From Paraphaeosphaeria minitans (taxonomy: Eukaryota > Ascomycota > Dothideomycetes > Pleosporales > Didymosphaeriaceae): a stretch of DNA of 64,000 nucleotides. Shown here piece by piece: positions 30,850 to 41,291 of this stretch. The first letter of the stretch is position 1; each line of letters starts with the position of its first letter. The notes beneath the pieces are model-generated. The model was not told the DNA's origin. It searched no databases and worked only from the letters and a program-made list of their open reading frames with translations. A program made the translations under genes and the position numbers. The DNA is taken from contig WJXW01000004.1 of NCBI GenBank assembly GCA_015832175.1, forward strand, positions 2,914,001 to 2,978,000. Reading direction: 5' to 3'.

Positions 30850-32125
30850 ATGCGACCTGACCCCGAAGAGCAGCCCGCTGCTCCAAGCGCGCCATGGAGA
30901 GCCGGCTCCGCCTTCGTCATGGGCGCCGTGGGCTTGCTCTGCCGCGGCTTTCTGGCCATGAGCAAGACGGAGACGCACGGGCTGCACAAGTTCGTGAAGC
31001 TGCTGGAGGCGCGCGAGGATGTCGAGGGGCGGGGACGAGGACTGATTACGGGTATGCGATCACGAAGAGACCTTGTAGAATACGATTGACACGAGCAGTA
31101 TCGAACCATGTCTCTGTGTACGTACGTTCGCTGTGAAGTTGGGAGGAATCATAACTCATACGTCATCTCCATAGCCTTGACGACCCGATGATATGGGGTA
31201 TCATGCCGCTGTCTTACATGTTCAGCCCTGACAACCTGCGCTGGGGCTTGGGAAGCTACGACTTGTGCTTCACCAACAAGTGAGGACGTCCTCGCTGACC
31301 TTTGCGACATGCTGACGGGGTAGGGGCCTCTCGACCTTCTTCACGCTGGGCCAAGTCCTTCCTACGCATCGCACCGCGCATTCAGACTTCGGCGGCCTCT
31401 TCCAGCCCACCATCACGCAAGCGATACGGCTGCTCTGCCGCGGGCCGTTCCTCAACGCAAGCGACCACCTGGAGAAGCCGTCCAAAAAGTTCCGCAGCCC
31501 AGACGTCTCCGACCCGTTCAGCGGCGGTCACCTCACCTTTTCGACGAACGGCACCGACACGTTTCCTTCGCCGTCGGCCTACCTGACGCGGCGCCATGCT
31601 TGGGTTCACATATTTCCCGAAGGCATGATACATCAGCACCCAGACAAGACGATGCGCTACTTCAAGTGGGGCGTGTCGCGACTGATACTGGAGAGCGATC
31701 CGATGCCGGACGTGGTGGCCATGTGGATTGACGGCCCGCAGGAGGCGATGAGCGAGGAGCGCACATTTCCGCGCTTCCTGCCGCGAGCGGGCAAGAACAT
31801 CAGCATCACGTTTGGCGACGTCTTGGACGGCGAGAAGGTGTTTGGAGACGTGCGGGCGCGCTGGAAGCAGATACACGCGCGGGAAGAGGCGAGCAGCGGC
31901 AAGCTCGAGGTCGGCGTCCTCAACGACACGCTCAAATACTCGGAAGAGGTGGTGGCGCTGCGTAAAGAATGCACCAGGCGGGTACGCAACGCGGTGCTCG
32001 ACGTGCGGCGGTCTCGAGGCCTTGTCGATGAGGATCCCAAGGCGGAATTCGCAGAGACGTGGTTGAGAGAGGGACCGGGGCGGGAGGGCAAGAAACAGGA
32101 CGGCAGCATAGTAAAGGATACCTGA
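30850..32125 (+). CDS. taz1: Tafazzin (cardiolipin-remodelling acyltransferase)
   Basis: Exons 30850-31051, 31099-31117 (19 nt), 31175-31279 and 31324-32125, giving 375 aa, all in phase; introns are 47, 57 and 44 nt. Tafazzin exchanges acyl chains between phospholipids and monolysocardiolipin on the mitochondrial membranes facing the intermembrane space. Motifs: GLITVSNHVSVLDDP carries the catalytic H-X4-D, split across exons 2 and 3. Also visible are SYDLCFTNKGLSTFFTLGQ, HIFPEGMIHQHP (acceptor-binding block) and KWGVSRLI. A hydrophobic N-terminal stretch (AGSAFVMGAVGLLCRGFL) precedes them. I prefer ATG 30850 because it gives the short Pro-rich leader usual in filamentous fungi; in-frame ATG 30796 would add 18 residues. 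Confidence 0.92.
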
Positions 32126-32262
32126 GTTGGTCAGGGTGTACAGCATGTATTTGTATTTGGGGGATTTATTCTAGCGACCGAGAGCACTATACCCGCGGAG
32201 GGCTCTCGCAGGCTGATACTGATGGCGACGTTCCGGACATTCGGGCGCTCTTCCGTGCCGTG

Positions 32263-32510
32263 TTTTCTGCATCGCGTCCTCTTCTGCATCGTGTTTTCTT
32301 CTGCATCGCGTCCTCTTCCGTGCCGTGTTTTCTTCTGCATCGCGTCCTCTTCCGTGCCGTGTTTTCTTCTGCATCGCGTCCTCTTCCGTGCCGTGTTTTC
32401 TTCTGCATCGCGTCCTCTTCCGTGCCGTGTTTTCTTCTGCATCGCGTCCTCTTCCGTGCCGTGTTTTCTTCTGCATCGCGTCCTCTTCTGCATCGTGTTC
32501 TCGACAACAT
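32263..32510. repeat. 34-bp satellite array, open in several frames on both strands
   Basis: The unit GCATCGCGTCCTCTTCCGTG then CCGTGTTTTCTTCT starts at 32303, 32337, 32371, 32405, 32439 and 32473, with diverged units at both edges. The unit has no stop codon in any frame of either strand. Since 34 is not a multiple of 3, each frame cycles through all three readings, creating long false ORFs. Confidence 0.95.
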
Positions 32511-33152
32511 GGCCGCCCCAAGCCGCGACCGAGACGACGAACAAGGAAAGAAAGTTCCTTGCGCGCAGGCTGTCAGATTAGATCAAGTAATTCACCGTCA
32601 GCGACGTCTGCGCGCGTCCTGCTCGGGCGCCCATCGCGACAGAACCACGGCACAGCCTGGCGGCGGACGGGCTTCGTCATCGAAGGGCGACGCGTACGAG
32701 AGGACGGGCAGAGGGCAGCACCGGTTCAGAGGTGTGCGGGGGCGTCTCGGAGTGCTCTTATCATCACCCAGCCTGCGACGCTCCGCGGGCCCGCCGGCGA
32801 CCTTGGTTGAGGTGTAGGGCGGGTGCGAGCGCGGTGGAGTAGTCTACGAGGCAAGCCGGTGCAGTGCAGTGGATGTTTCTTCGAGGGGGAGCTGAGGCCT
32901 TGGCACTGGGCACGCACCACTACGACTGGGCACCGGGCACTGCGACTGGGCACTGGGCTTGCAAAAAGAGTCAGGCCTAGGAAGAAACATCATAATATAA
33001 AAAGCCCGCATGCAGGATTCCAGGACGCCAGGGTGCCAGGACTCAGCGGGCGCTGGACTAGGCAGCATCTGGTCTACGAAGTCTTGTAGGTAGCTACTGT
33101 GCAGTGTGCAGTGTGCAGTGTGCACTGTGTACTGTCATCCACTCACCGTGCC

Positions 33153-33184
33153 TCGCTTCTCGCTTCTCGCTTCTCGCTTCTCGC
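33153..33184. repeat. CTTCTCG heptamer tandem repeat
   Basis: Four to five copies of CTTCTCG, about 70 bp upstream of the NC2-alpha start, probably in its promoter or 5' UTR. Confidence 0.85.
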
Positions 33185-33252
33185 CCCAATCATCACGCCG
33201 CGGTGAACCCCCCTGCTGGCATCCCGCAAGGCCTGCCGCCTGCCTTTAAAGA

Positions 33253-34054
33253 ATGCGAATGTCGGACATGTGGGCGCCTCAATCGCCAGACCTCTCGACC
33301 AGCCGCTACTCTAACAACGACGACAACGACGACAACGACGACAACGTCCACCCGCAGCACCAGGCCTACCGCGGCTCCATCTCCATCTCGCTGCCCTGCT
33401 CGCCGCCCCTCTCCAGCCCGACCCTCCACTCCAACGCCCAGCCTTTGTCTGACGCCATCCCCATGCCGCGGGGCGTGCGCAACGAGGAGAGCATGCAAGA
33501 TGCAGACTACCTGCCTGAACACGACGCGCCCGTCGCCCAGATGGACACGCCGCCGGCCAAGGGCCTCAAGAGAGAGGACAATGGCGCTCCCGCTGCGTCC
33601 CCGGACGTCAACATCACCGTGCACTTTCCCGTCGCGCGGATAAAGCGCATCATGCAGGCCGACGACGACGTCGGCAAGGTCGCCCAGGTCACGCCTGTTG
33701 TTGTTTGTGAGTGCTCCTTCCTTTCTCCGCACCTTCGCTGCCGAATGTAAATTCTTTGCATTGCGCGCAAATTAACACCCCGCAGCAAAAGCACTCGAGC
33801 TCTTCATGGTCTCCCTCGTCACCAAGTCTGCCGCCGAGGCCAAGGCGCGCAACTCCAAGCGCGTCGGCGCCGTCCACCTCAAGCAAGCCATCGCCAACGA
33901 CCCGCAGTTCGACTTCCTCAGCGACATCGTGGCCAAGGTGGCCGATGCGCCCGCAGCCGCAGAGAAGAGCGAGGACGCCATGGACGTGGACGGCGGCAAG
34001 AAGAAAAAGGCCTCTAGCAGGCGCAAGAAGAAGAGCGACGACGACGACTTTTGA
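33253..34054 (+). CDS. bur6: NC2-alpha (DRAP1/Bur6) histone-fold transcription regulator
   Basis: Exons 33253-33706 and 33786-34054 (79-nt intron, GTGAGT...GCAG), giving 240 aa. NC2-alpha pairs with NC2-beta (Dr1) and clamps TBP on DNA, repressing or activating transcription. The histone fold spans about residues 126-205: [19 protein letters not shown], then [20 protein letters not shown] and [15 protein letters not shown], ending [10 protein letters not shown]. This matches Bur6/DRAP1 better than Dpb3 or NF-YC, as judged from remembered sequences. The N-terminal 120 residues are disordered, with an Asn-Asp-Asp repeat from a GACGACAAC repeat (33318-33350). The tail is Lys/Arg-rich and ends in acidic DDDDF. 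The ATG at 33259 is an equally good start. Confidence 0.85.
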
Positions 34055-34871
34055 GGCCGCCAAACGAGATGAGATCAAGACTTACGATGAACACATGTTG
34101 CACGAATCATGATGCGGCTTCCTCTTCGCAGGTAGAGCCAGTTGACAGGAGGACCGAAGGCTTGCGCAGGTCCACCGAGCTGCGAAGCCTTCTGCTCACC
34201 AAGGTTGGAGCAACGACTCGGCCTCGCATCACTCCTCTGCATCCACTTTCCGCTCCCTCGCGCAGTACGTGTACGGATCGGATCATTCGAGCGGGCCCGG
34301 CGTTGAGCAGGTGTGCACTGTACACTAACTTCATGGATGCTTTCTAACTGCTTGAAGGTTCGGTTCCATGCGACGATACCAATCAATTTGAGTTACTTTT
34401 CCACTTGATGCTCTTGCTCGTGATGCTTCCTCCAGAAGCTTTCTTTACATGGCACCGCGCAACGGCTCGTATGCATACATGTATACTAACACGGCCATTG
34501 GTAGTATTTGTTCGCATTTCGCGTCGGCCCTAAGCCTCTGCTGCCGCTATACTTCTTTTTCAAACGTCTGATAGCACAGCGTCCAACGCTGGACCCGTGG
34601 TTAAATGGCTAGGTTCCGGGTCTGCGGCGCGTTCAATGTCTACGACGCAATTTATCCGCATGCTAGCAGATCCCCGCATGTCGCGCCCGTCAGGAACCGT
34701 CCTGGGATTGGCTCCTCCCTCATAAGATGCCCATGACTTCGTTAGCCCTGTCGATACTCCGCTACCTCGCCATGACTTTTACCGTCGCGCCGGAAAGTAA
34801 TAAATGTCGCGCTCCCAGCATGTGTAGATTTCTCTTCTGCGGACTCTCAAGCGGTAGTGAGTTCGGTCAAG
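34055..34871. other. Intergenic region upstream of the GDSL gene
   Basis: 0.8 kb; no gene or tRNA recognised. Confidence 0.5.
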
Positions 34872-36269
34872 ATGCACGCTCTTCGGGTCGTCGTCGCTTT
34901 GGTCGGGGCTTTGCTCCCGGCGGTATCAACGCACAGCAACGATCACTCTGGCGGAAAGCATGCAAAACGCGCTGTTCGACCAAACCCTCCAAATGGGCAC
35001 TGGGTTGATACGTGGGCGTCCATGCCGCAGCTCACGGAGCCAGCGAATCTCCCGCCAGCTCCATTCGTACGCCACCCCATGCCTTCAGCACGCCCTCACT
35101 AACCTCCCCAGAACCAAACCGGTGCCGTCTTCGTCAACTCCACCCTCCGCCAAACTCTCCACACCACCGTCGGCGCCTCGCAAATCCGCCTCAAGATCTC
35201 GAACGCGTTCGGCGTGACCAACCTGCCCATCACCGCCGTCACCATCGCCCTGCCCGTGAACGGTAGCGCAGGCGTCCACCAAATCGTACCCTCCACCCTA
35301 CAGAAAGTGACCTTCTCGGGCAAACCCTCGATTTCGATACCCAACGGTGCACTCGCCGTCTCGGACCCGGTGAACTTTAAGATCAAACCCCAAACCATGC
35401 TCACCGTCTCCATCTACCTTGCTACGGGCCAGACGACGAACAGCATCACCTCGCACCCCGGCAGCCGCACGACGAGCTTCTGGCAGTTCGGCGACGCTGT
35501 CTCTGCACCCGCCCTGGCCATCTCGGATGCGACCACGCAATCTGCGGCGCACTGGTACTTCGTCTCCGCAGTGGAGGCCTGGACCCCGCCCTCCACCGGC
35601 ACCCTCGCCATAATCGGAGACTCCATCACCGACGGCCGCGGCAGCACAACGGACAGGAACAACAGGTGGCCGGACCTGCTGCTCGCGCGGCTGCAGAAGG
35701 ACCCGTGGACGGCCAAGATCGGCATCGCGAACATGGCGGCCGGCGGGAACCGCGTGCTGGCGGACGGGCTGGGGCCGAACGCGCTGGGCAGAGTAGACAG
35801 AGACGTCCTGAGCCACCCGGGCGTCCGCTACGCCATGGTGTTCGAAGGCGTCAACGACATGGGCACCGCGGACGCCACGCCCGCGGCGCAGGACGCCGTG
35901 TACGACGCGCTGACGTGCGCCTACCGACAGATGGTCGCCCGCCTGCATGCCTTTGGCATCCCCGTTCTCGCCGCGACCATCACGCCCTTTGGCGCTCCGG
36001 CCAACTTTTCCGCCCAGCCGTACAGCAACGCCCACCGCGAGAGGACCCGTCGCAGGGTGAATGCTTTCATCCGGGAGAGCGCGACGTTCGACGCTGTCGT
36101 CGACTTTGATGTCATGCTTGCCGATCCAGAGATCCCGAGTCGGCTCGCCCGTAGGTACGATAGCGGAGACTACTTGCATCCTAGCCCCGAGGGGTATCGG
36201 AGGATGGCGGAGTTGTTCCCCGTGGGGTTTTTCCGGGAGTGGGAGGGTGGGGCGGACGAGTTTGCGTGA
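34872..36269 (+). CDS. Secreted GDSL/SGNH-type esterase or lipase
   Basis: Exons 34872-35066 and 35112-36269 (45-nt intron, GTACGC...CCCAG with CACTAAC branch), giving 450 aa. A signal peptide (LRVVVALVGALLPAVST, about residues 4-20) indicates secretion. A beta-rich N-terminal domain (FVNSTLRQTLHTTVGASQIRLKISN) precedes the SGNH hydrolase core. Block I is LAIIGDSITDGRG with the nucleophile Ser, block II is AAGGNRVL (Gly), block III is VFEGVNDMG (Asn) and block V is DYLHPSPEGY (Asp and His). All catalytic positions are present, so it should be active on esters. Relatives deacetylate or de-esterify plant-wall polymers or lipids; the actual substrate cannot be told. Confidence 0.9.
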
Positions 36270-36481
36270 GGGACGGGGTGGGCTTGCGTACGTCTCGCAT
36301 CGATCTATGGAAATTGTTTACACCGGTTTTAAGAGAGTGGTCGTGGGGTCGTGTGGTACGGCGTCGGGAGTATAGATGGAAGCATCGGTGCGGTTCAGAA
36401 GGAGGAAGGGGAGAAGATGGCAGGGGTAGGGAGGTATGTGTGAGACGCGTTCTGCATTGTTGGATACCACTGCTTGCCCAC

Positions 36482-39292
36482 CTACTCTTCTGTGCACGGC
36501 CTGGCGTGAACCTGTACCTCCAGGCCCTCCTCCGCAAAAATGTGGATCACCTTCGTCTGAGAATCGTAATCGAACGAGCCAAGAGTCCTGTTCCCACGGG
36601 CATCCGCCAGCGGAGTTAGGGTCCTCTTCCGCTTGTTCGGCGGCGGGCTGATGGCCATGGTGCTGTCGAAGCTGCGCTTCGACGTTGTGGACACCCCGGA
36701 GGAAGTGGGCGGTGCATGGTCTACGGCATGGGTTTCTTGTCTCCGGAGACGCTCCGAGGTATCTTCGCGCACGAGTATGCTGCGTAGCTCCCGCGAGGCG
36801 CGTATTCCGTTTCCCTGCGTGCTTCCCGAGCATTTCGATGATCCGATCGCAGTGCATGCGTGTGAGGAGGCGTGCTGAGATTCTCGAACGACGGCGTCCT
36901 TGGACGGGGATCCCGACGTCCGGGCCGTGGAGACGTCGCTGCGCTGGTTCGATTCTTGGGTTGTCTCGCCTTCGGAAGCAGTGCTCTGTGGGCCGTGTTT
37001 CTCCACATGGTACTTGCTCACGAGTAGAGCGACGTCTTTTGCGTGCCCGTTCAACTCCTCGGCATCTGGAACATCCCACTTCTCCTCTGCCATGCGGTGT
37101 AAGTCATCCATCGATACCGCGTCCTCCCAAGTCCGGTCGTGGTGTATCTTCTTTATTCGTGGATGACGGAGCATCTCAAAGGTCTCGTTCTGGGCCTTTT
37201 CGAAGCCACTCCCAAGGATCTCGGCTACGAAAGGGCTCTTGAAGGCTACTGTCATGCGATGCTCGAAACCTTTGCCATGCTGGATGTCGAACCTAAAGAG
37301 ATATAATGAGCCAGTGTGGTGTTGGGGCTCCGTCGATGTTGACTTACGCATCTATCGATCGGCTGGACCCTAGTTCAATCTGTTGGAGTCGGCCGAACCG
37401 GTTGAGGTACTTCAGGTCGCTCTTCGGTATCTGCTTGTCAAGACTGAGACAGCCTACTACTTGGAACCTGGGTCTCGCCCTGGAGCGCTGTATGTCTAAT
37501 TTGTTCGTGACGCATCCGATGTGGAAATGAGTCCAATGAAGAGGCTTTACATCTGTCTTGGGGGCGCTCTGAGGGTTGAAACAAGCCCCAATAATAGCAA
37601 AATCGCCCAAGTCACGTTGACCTCCCATGTCGCCCAGATAGTCCCTCTTGAGCTTGATGAGGTATCCTGGCTGATACACGCCTTCCGCTGAGGGAAGTGG
37701 AAAATACGGTGTACCCAAGGGCTTCAGTATCAGCCCTTCTTGTTTTTCGACGAGGGAACGCGCAAAGGCCTGCTTGAGATCGGTGGTTCCGTGTTCACTC
37801 TTGAAATCCAAGAGAGTCCACTGGGAACGTAGAGAGCGACCCGGAATAATCCTGACGAGTGTGCGCAAAAGTTGGCGTCGTTTCTGAAGACATTGACGCA
37901 TGATGGGTTCATCGTCCATCGCAAGCACGTCGAAGAAGACGAGCATGAGATGTTCCCACGCGTGGGGAAGCGAGTCTTGAAGGGTTCCGAGAAACGATCC
38001 TGATCGTTTAATGTGCTTCCGAATCTTTGCGAATGACAGAATCTTTTGTTCTTTGTCGCTGTAGAGTACCATTTCCGCTAACACAATGCAATTTCGTTGA
38101 AAATTGCAGTTAGGTTCTCCTATCCGTAAGGCATTGCGGATAGTATTGTGGAGAGCCTCTCGGTCTTTCGTAGCGTCTTTACCATTCTTTGAAAAGATCT
38201 GAATGTCGTTTTCTGAGGCCTCTAAATTGACGTGGATTTCACCTGTAGGCGATGAGCTGGCAGGCAGACTGTTGAAAATGGTACACTTACAGTATTCTCC
38301 ATCGTACTTCACCTCGGCGGCCCAGGCCTGCTTCCCAACAAGTTGGTAACAGTGGTTGAACGACCAGGCCTTGTAGAAAGGCGGACGCGCAACCTTGACA
38401 CCAACAGCTACTTTGAGAAGCCGCGCAGCCTCCAATCGCATATTCCCCTCCGCAGATGGCTCTGGATGTGGCGGATAGCAACTCAATTCCCCCCGCAGCA
38501 ATCGAAAGGCAGCGTTAAACTCATTCTGAAACTTCAAAAGATCAGGCAAGAGGAAATGGTACTGCCGGAATACATGCGTTTCGTCAAGAGAAATCGTGGG
38601 ATACTCTCGCAGAAGCAATCTAACAAGCCACTTCGCCTCCCACGACTCGAGTCGTCTGAAAATGTACTTCAGTTCAGTGTCCGTGCTCATATGCCAGTCG
38701 CGCTGCTGTCGGATACCTGGGTCAGAGAACCGGTATCTCGCCGCCAGCTGGGTGAGCAGGTTGTCCACCTTCTCCATCGGAATCGCACGCTTGATCCTGG
38801 ATGGGAATGTGCCTGGAGGTCATGTCTTGTAAGCACGCGATTGATATGCTGCGGCCAGGGGCATCTTACCATCCCATGGTTTGAATGCTAATTCAGTATA
38901 TCGTCCTAGATCACCATGAGCACCGGTGGGCCAGCCATCGAAAAGAGCTCTTTGCCCGTGATTCAGATTCAGTAGTTGCGTGATCTTCTTGGAGAGTGAC
39001 GGCGTTTGCAGGCCATAAACCCTATCCTTTCGTCGATGGGGGAAGATAGCTGAAAGCACAGCAGCCGCTGGAGTCTCGACATCATCTAATCGCAGTCAGA
39101 ACTACGTCAACAACTTTCGCGTTCTGCAGCTACAGGACACTTGCCCAGGTCTGCCCGATGTTGTTCGAACCATCTCTTCACATGATCCTGAATATGCATC
39201 TCTTCCTCATTCAGCGCATATCGTGGGCGACGACTTGCAACCTTCTCTGCTCCTTCCAGAAGGCAGCACACGTCGCCGAATGCAAGAACCAT
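36482..39292 (-). CDS. ATP-dependent DNA ligase-domain protein
   Basis: Exons 39292-39145, 39085-38870, 38812-37348 and 37292-36482, giving 879 aa. The first intron (39144-39086) uses a GC donor (GGCAAGT), the others GTAAG; all joins are in phase. An N-terminal helical domain (HIQDHVKRWFEQHRADL; KKITQLLNLNHGQRALFDGW) precedes the adenylation domain. That domain has motif I EVKYDGEYCK (Lys is the AMP acceptor), motif III-like LVFFDVLAMD, motif IV EGLILKPLG and motif V LIKLKRDY. An OB-fold region (FAIIGACFNPQ...) and a Ser-rich, nuclear-type C-terminal tail (PPPNKRKR) follow. This matches a ligase IV-like group in filamentous fungi distinct from the essential ligase I; no BRCT domain is visible. 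A DNA-repair role is inferred from the catalytic motifs. Confidence 0.85.
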
Positions 39293-40395
39293 GGGATTAC
39301 AAGGTGGGCGTATCAGGATAGATTATACGGATGTGAATAAAAATATGAGTAGATTGGCATTAGGTGGACATGATTGAAACTCCGAGATTATCCAAGTGGT
39401 GCGGGTGCACAGTCCGCTGGGAACACCGATCCCGCGAGTCGAGTGAAAAGACGCGTTCGCTGATCGCGCCTTGTTGCCACGTACCCTCACTCCCTTAAGA
39501 TGCCGCCTGTACTGATGCCTGTGCCTGGAGTTGTAGATAGACGCTGGCAATTGGATGAAGGGTATCGGTGTACATTCGAGTACAAGTGGAAGGCTGCCCG
39601 TTTAGTGTGCGACAAAAGAAGAAGTCACGTGGGGCACTAATGCACGACATCAGCTGAGCGCGCGCTTCTTGAACGTGTTGGCCTATGCCGGATCGGGCGG
39701 CGCCCACGTCTGGGACGGATGCAGGTAGCCCCGGGGTCTTGACACCCGACAACACTCCAATGCTGCCTCAATGGATTCAACAGTCCTGCGCACGATGAAT
39801 CCAGGTTCTACTTCACATTACCGTCCTGGCGTGTCCAGTCTCAATGCCCCTGCTCGTTCTTTGGAGACCGACCCACACTACTTACCGTATGGTACGGCAC
39901 GGTACCTACTTAAGTGACTCTTATTAGGTCCGCTTCCTATATCGTCAGTCTCCACTCGTTACAATCGAATCTTTCGACATGCTCAAGAATCAACAGTCTT
40001 ATCGACCATTCAAAAGACCCAAGTTCCCACATTCATTAGTCATGCTGTCGGGCGACAACAGTCGGACATCGGCGTTTCGATGCGACTCGTTCCAATGGAG
40101 AGGATGCGCTAGCGTAGGAGCTCTCAAGAGAGTATTAGGGCGGACATGGTAAAGTGCCATCTCTCTGGTATCTATAAGGACAAGCGCACACCCACGACTC
40201 TCCAACATTGGTAGATCTCTTTACTGCTTCATTTCTCGTACGATCCCTACCGTACCGGAGAGCCACCTTGAGGAAGCAACGTCTACCAGTGACGCTCGCA
40301 CCTTATTGACCCTCCATCGCACATATCGTCCGCCAGAATTGTACCGCGAGCCACCCGAGTCTTTCGGTGGCAGTATCCCTCGAAACGTCCTTACG
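39293..40395. other. Divergent spacer, ligase-like gene and DUF1295 gene
   Basis: 1.1 kb without a recognised gene. GGTACCTACTTAAG at 39901 and GTCACGTGGGG at about 39622 are the only noticeable elements. Confidence 0.5.
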
Positions 40396-41291
40396 ATGCC
40401 GAGCAACCTCATACCCAACACCAAAGGGCACGACGAGGCCCGCGCGAACGACCCTCGATCAGAGGAAAGTAAGAAGAAGGACCTAATCTCCCGAGGTGAC
40501 TACACACCAACGCCCGTTGGGAAGCTCGTATTTGTGCTTGCGCGGGCGATCGACCCATTCATCCAGTACTCTATATTGCATGGCGCAGGAACAGGACTTC
40601 TGCACCACATCGGGCTGCGCACGCTGCCACCGGGCATTCCTTCAAACACTGGCATAAGCGCCCTTGATGGACTGGGTCTATCGCCATATCGGCTTGTACT
40701 CCTGGGCATGGCCGTGGGAAGCGCCGTGAAGCAGGACATATGGGCAGTTGCTGTGTCGGGAGAACCCATGAACGTCAGCAACGCTATTGCGATCTCCATT
40801 TTCAACACTGTGTTCAACAGCATCAACTCCTACGCCTTCCTCATCCGTGCGACTTCTCCATCGCTCAAATCTGATTTCCCCCAGCCGGCGCTCCTGGTGG
40901 GTGGCGCGCTATACGTAACAGGTCTTCTCACAGAGTTCATCTCTGAAGTACAGAGGAAGCGGTTCAAGATGGATCCTAAAAACAAGGGCAAGCCATATAC
41001 CGGAGGTTTGTGGAGCTTTGCAAGGCATATCAACTACGGAGGTTACACCATCTGGAGAGGCGCGTACGCTTTGACTGGCGGAGGCTGGATCATGGGCGCT
41101 ATCGTTGGAACGTTCTTCTTCGCCGACTTCGCCAGGCGCGGTGTGCCCATCCTCAACGAGTGAGTGAGGTCCAACTGGATCTTTCCAATTACACTAACAC
41201 TAGCTTCAGATATTGCGAGAAGAGATATGGAGAGGACTGGGACAAGTTCAAGAAGCAGACCAAGTACCGTCTGATTCCTGGTATCTACTAG
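40396..41291 (+). CDS. DUF1295 / steroid 5-alpha-reductase-like membrane protein
   Basis: Exons 40396-41159 and 41210-41291 (50-nt intron, GTGAGT...TTCAG), giving 281 aa. Several membrane helices are visible (LSPYRLVLLGMAVGSAV, AIAISIFNTVFNSI, PALLVGGALYVTGLLTEF, GGWIMGAIVGTFFFADF). The C-terminal block contains GLWSFARHINYGGYTIWRGAY, then YCEKRYGEDWDKFKKQTKYRLIP. The Arg-His-Asn-Tyr-Gly and Tyr-Gly-x-x-Trp-x-x-Phe pattern is typical of DUF1295 and the related ICMT/sterol-reductase superfamily, where it binds the NADPH or cofactor end. It probably sits in the ER membrane. Substrate unknown; a lipid or sterol reductase-like reaction is inference. Confidence 0.85.

Larger units (their letters stand above)
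32126..33252. other. Intergenic region with satellite and 7-bp repeats
   Basis: Holds the 34-bp satellite (32263-32510), a GTGCAGT run (33100-33125) and a CTTCTCG 7-mer array (33153-33184). The long frames here are products of the satellite. No gene recognised. Confidence 0.6.

Noticed and set aside
32059..32817. Long open frames of 107-252 codons on both strands
   Set aside because: They arise from the stop-free 34-bp satellite; the same region is open in several frames at once and no domain is present.
33193..33732. Val/Arg-rich minus-strand frame
   Set aside because: Antisense shadow of the NC2-alpha exon, produced by its GACGACAAC repeat.
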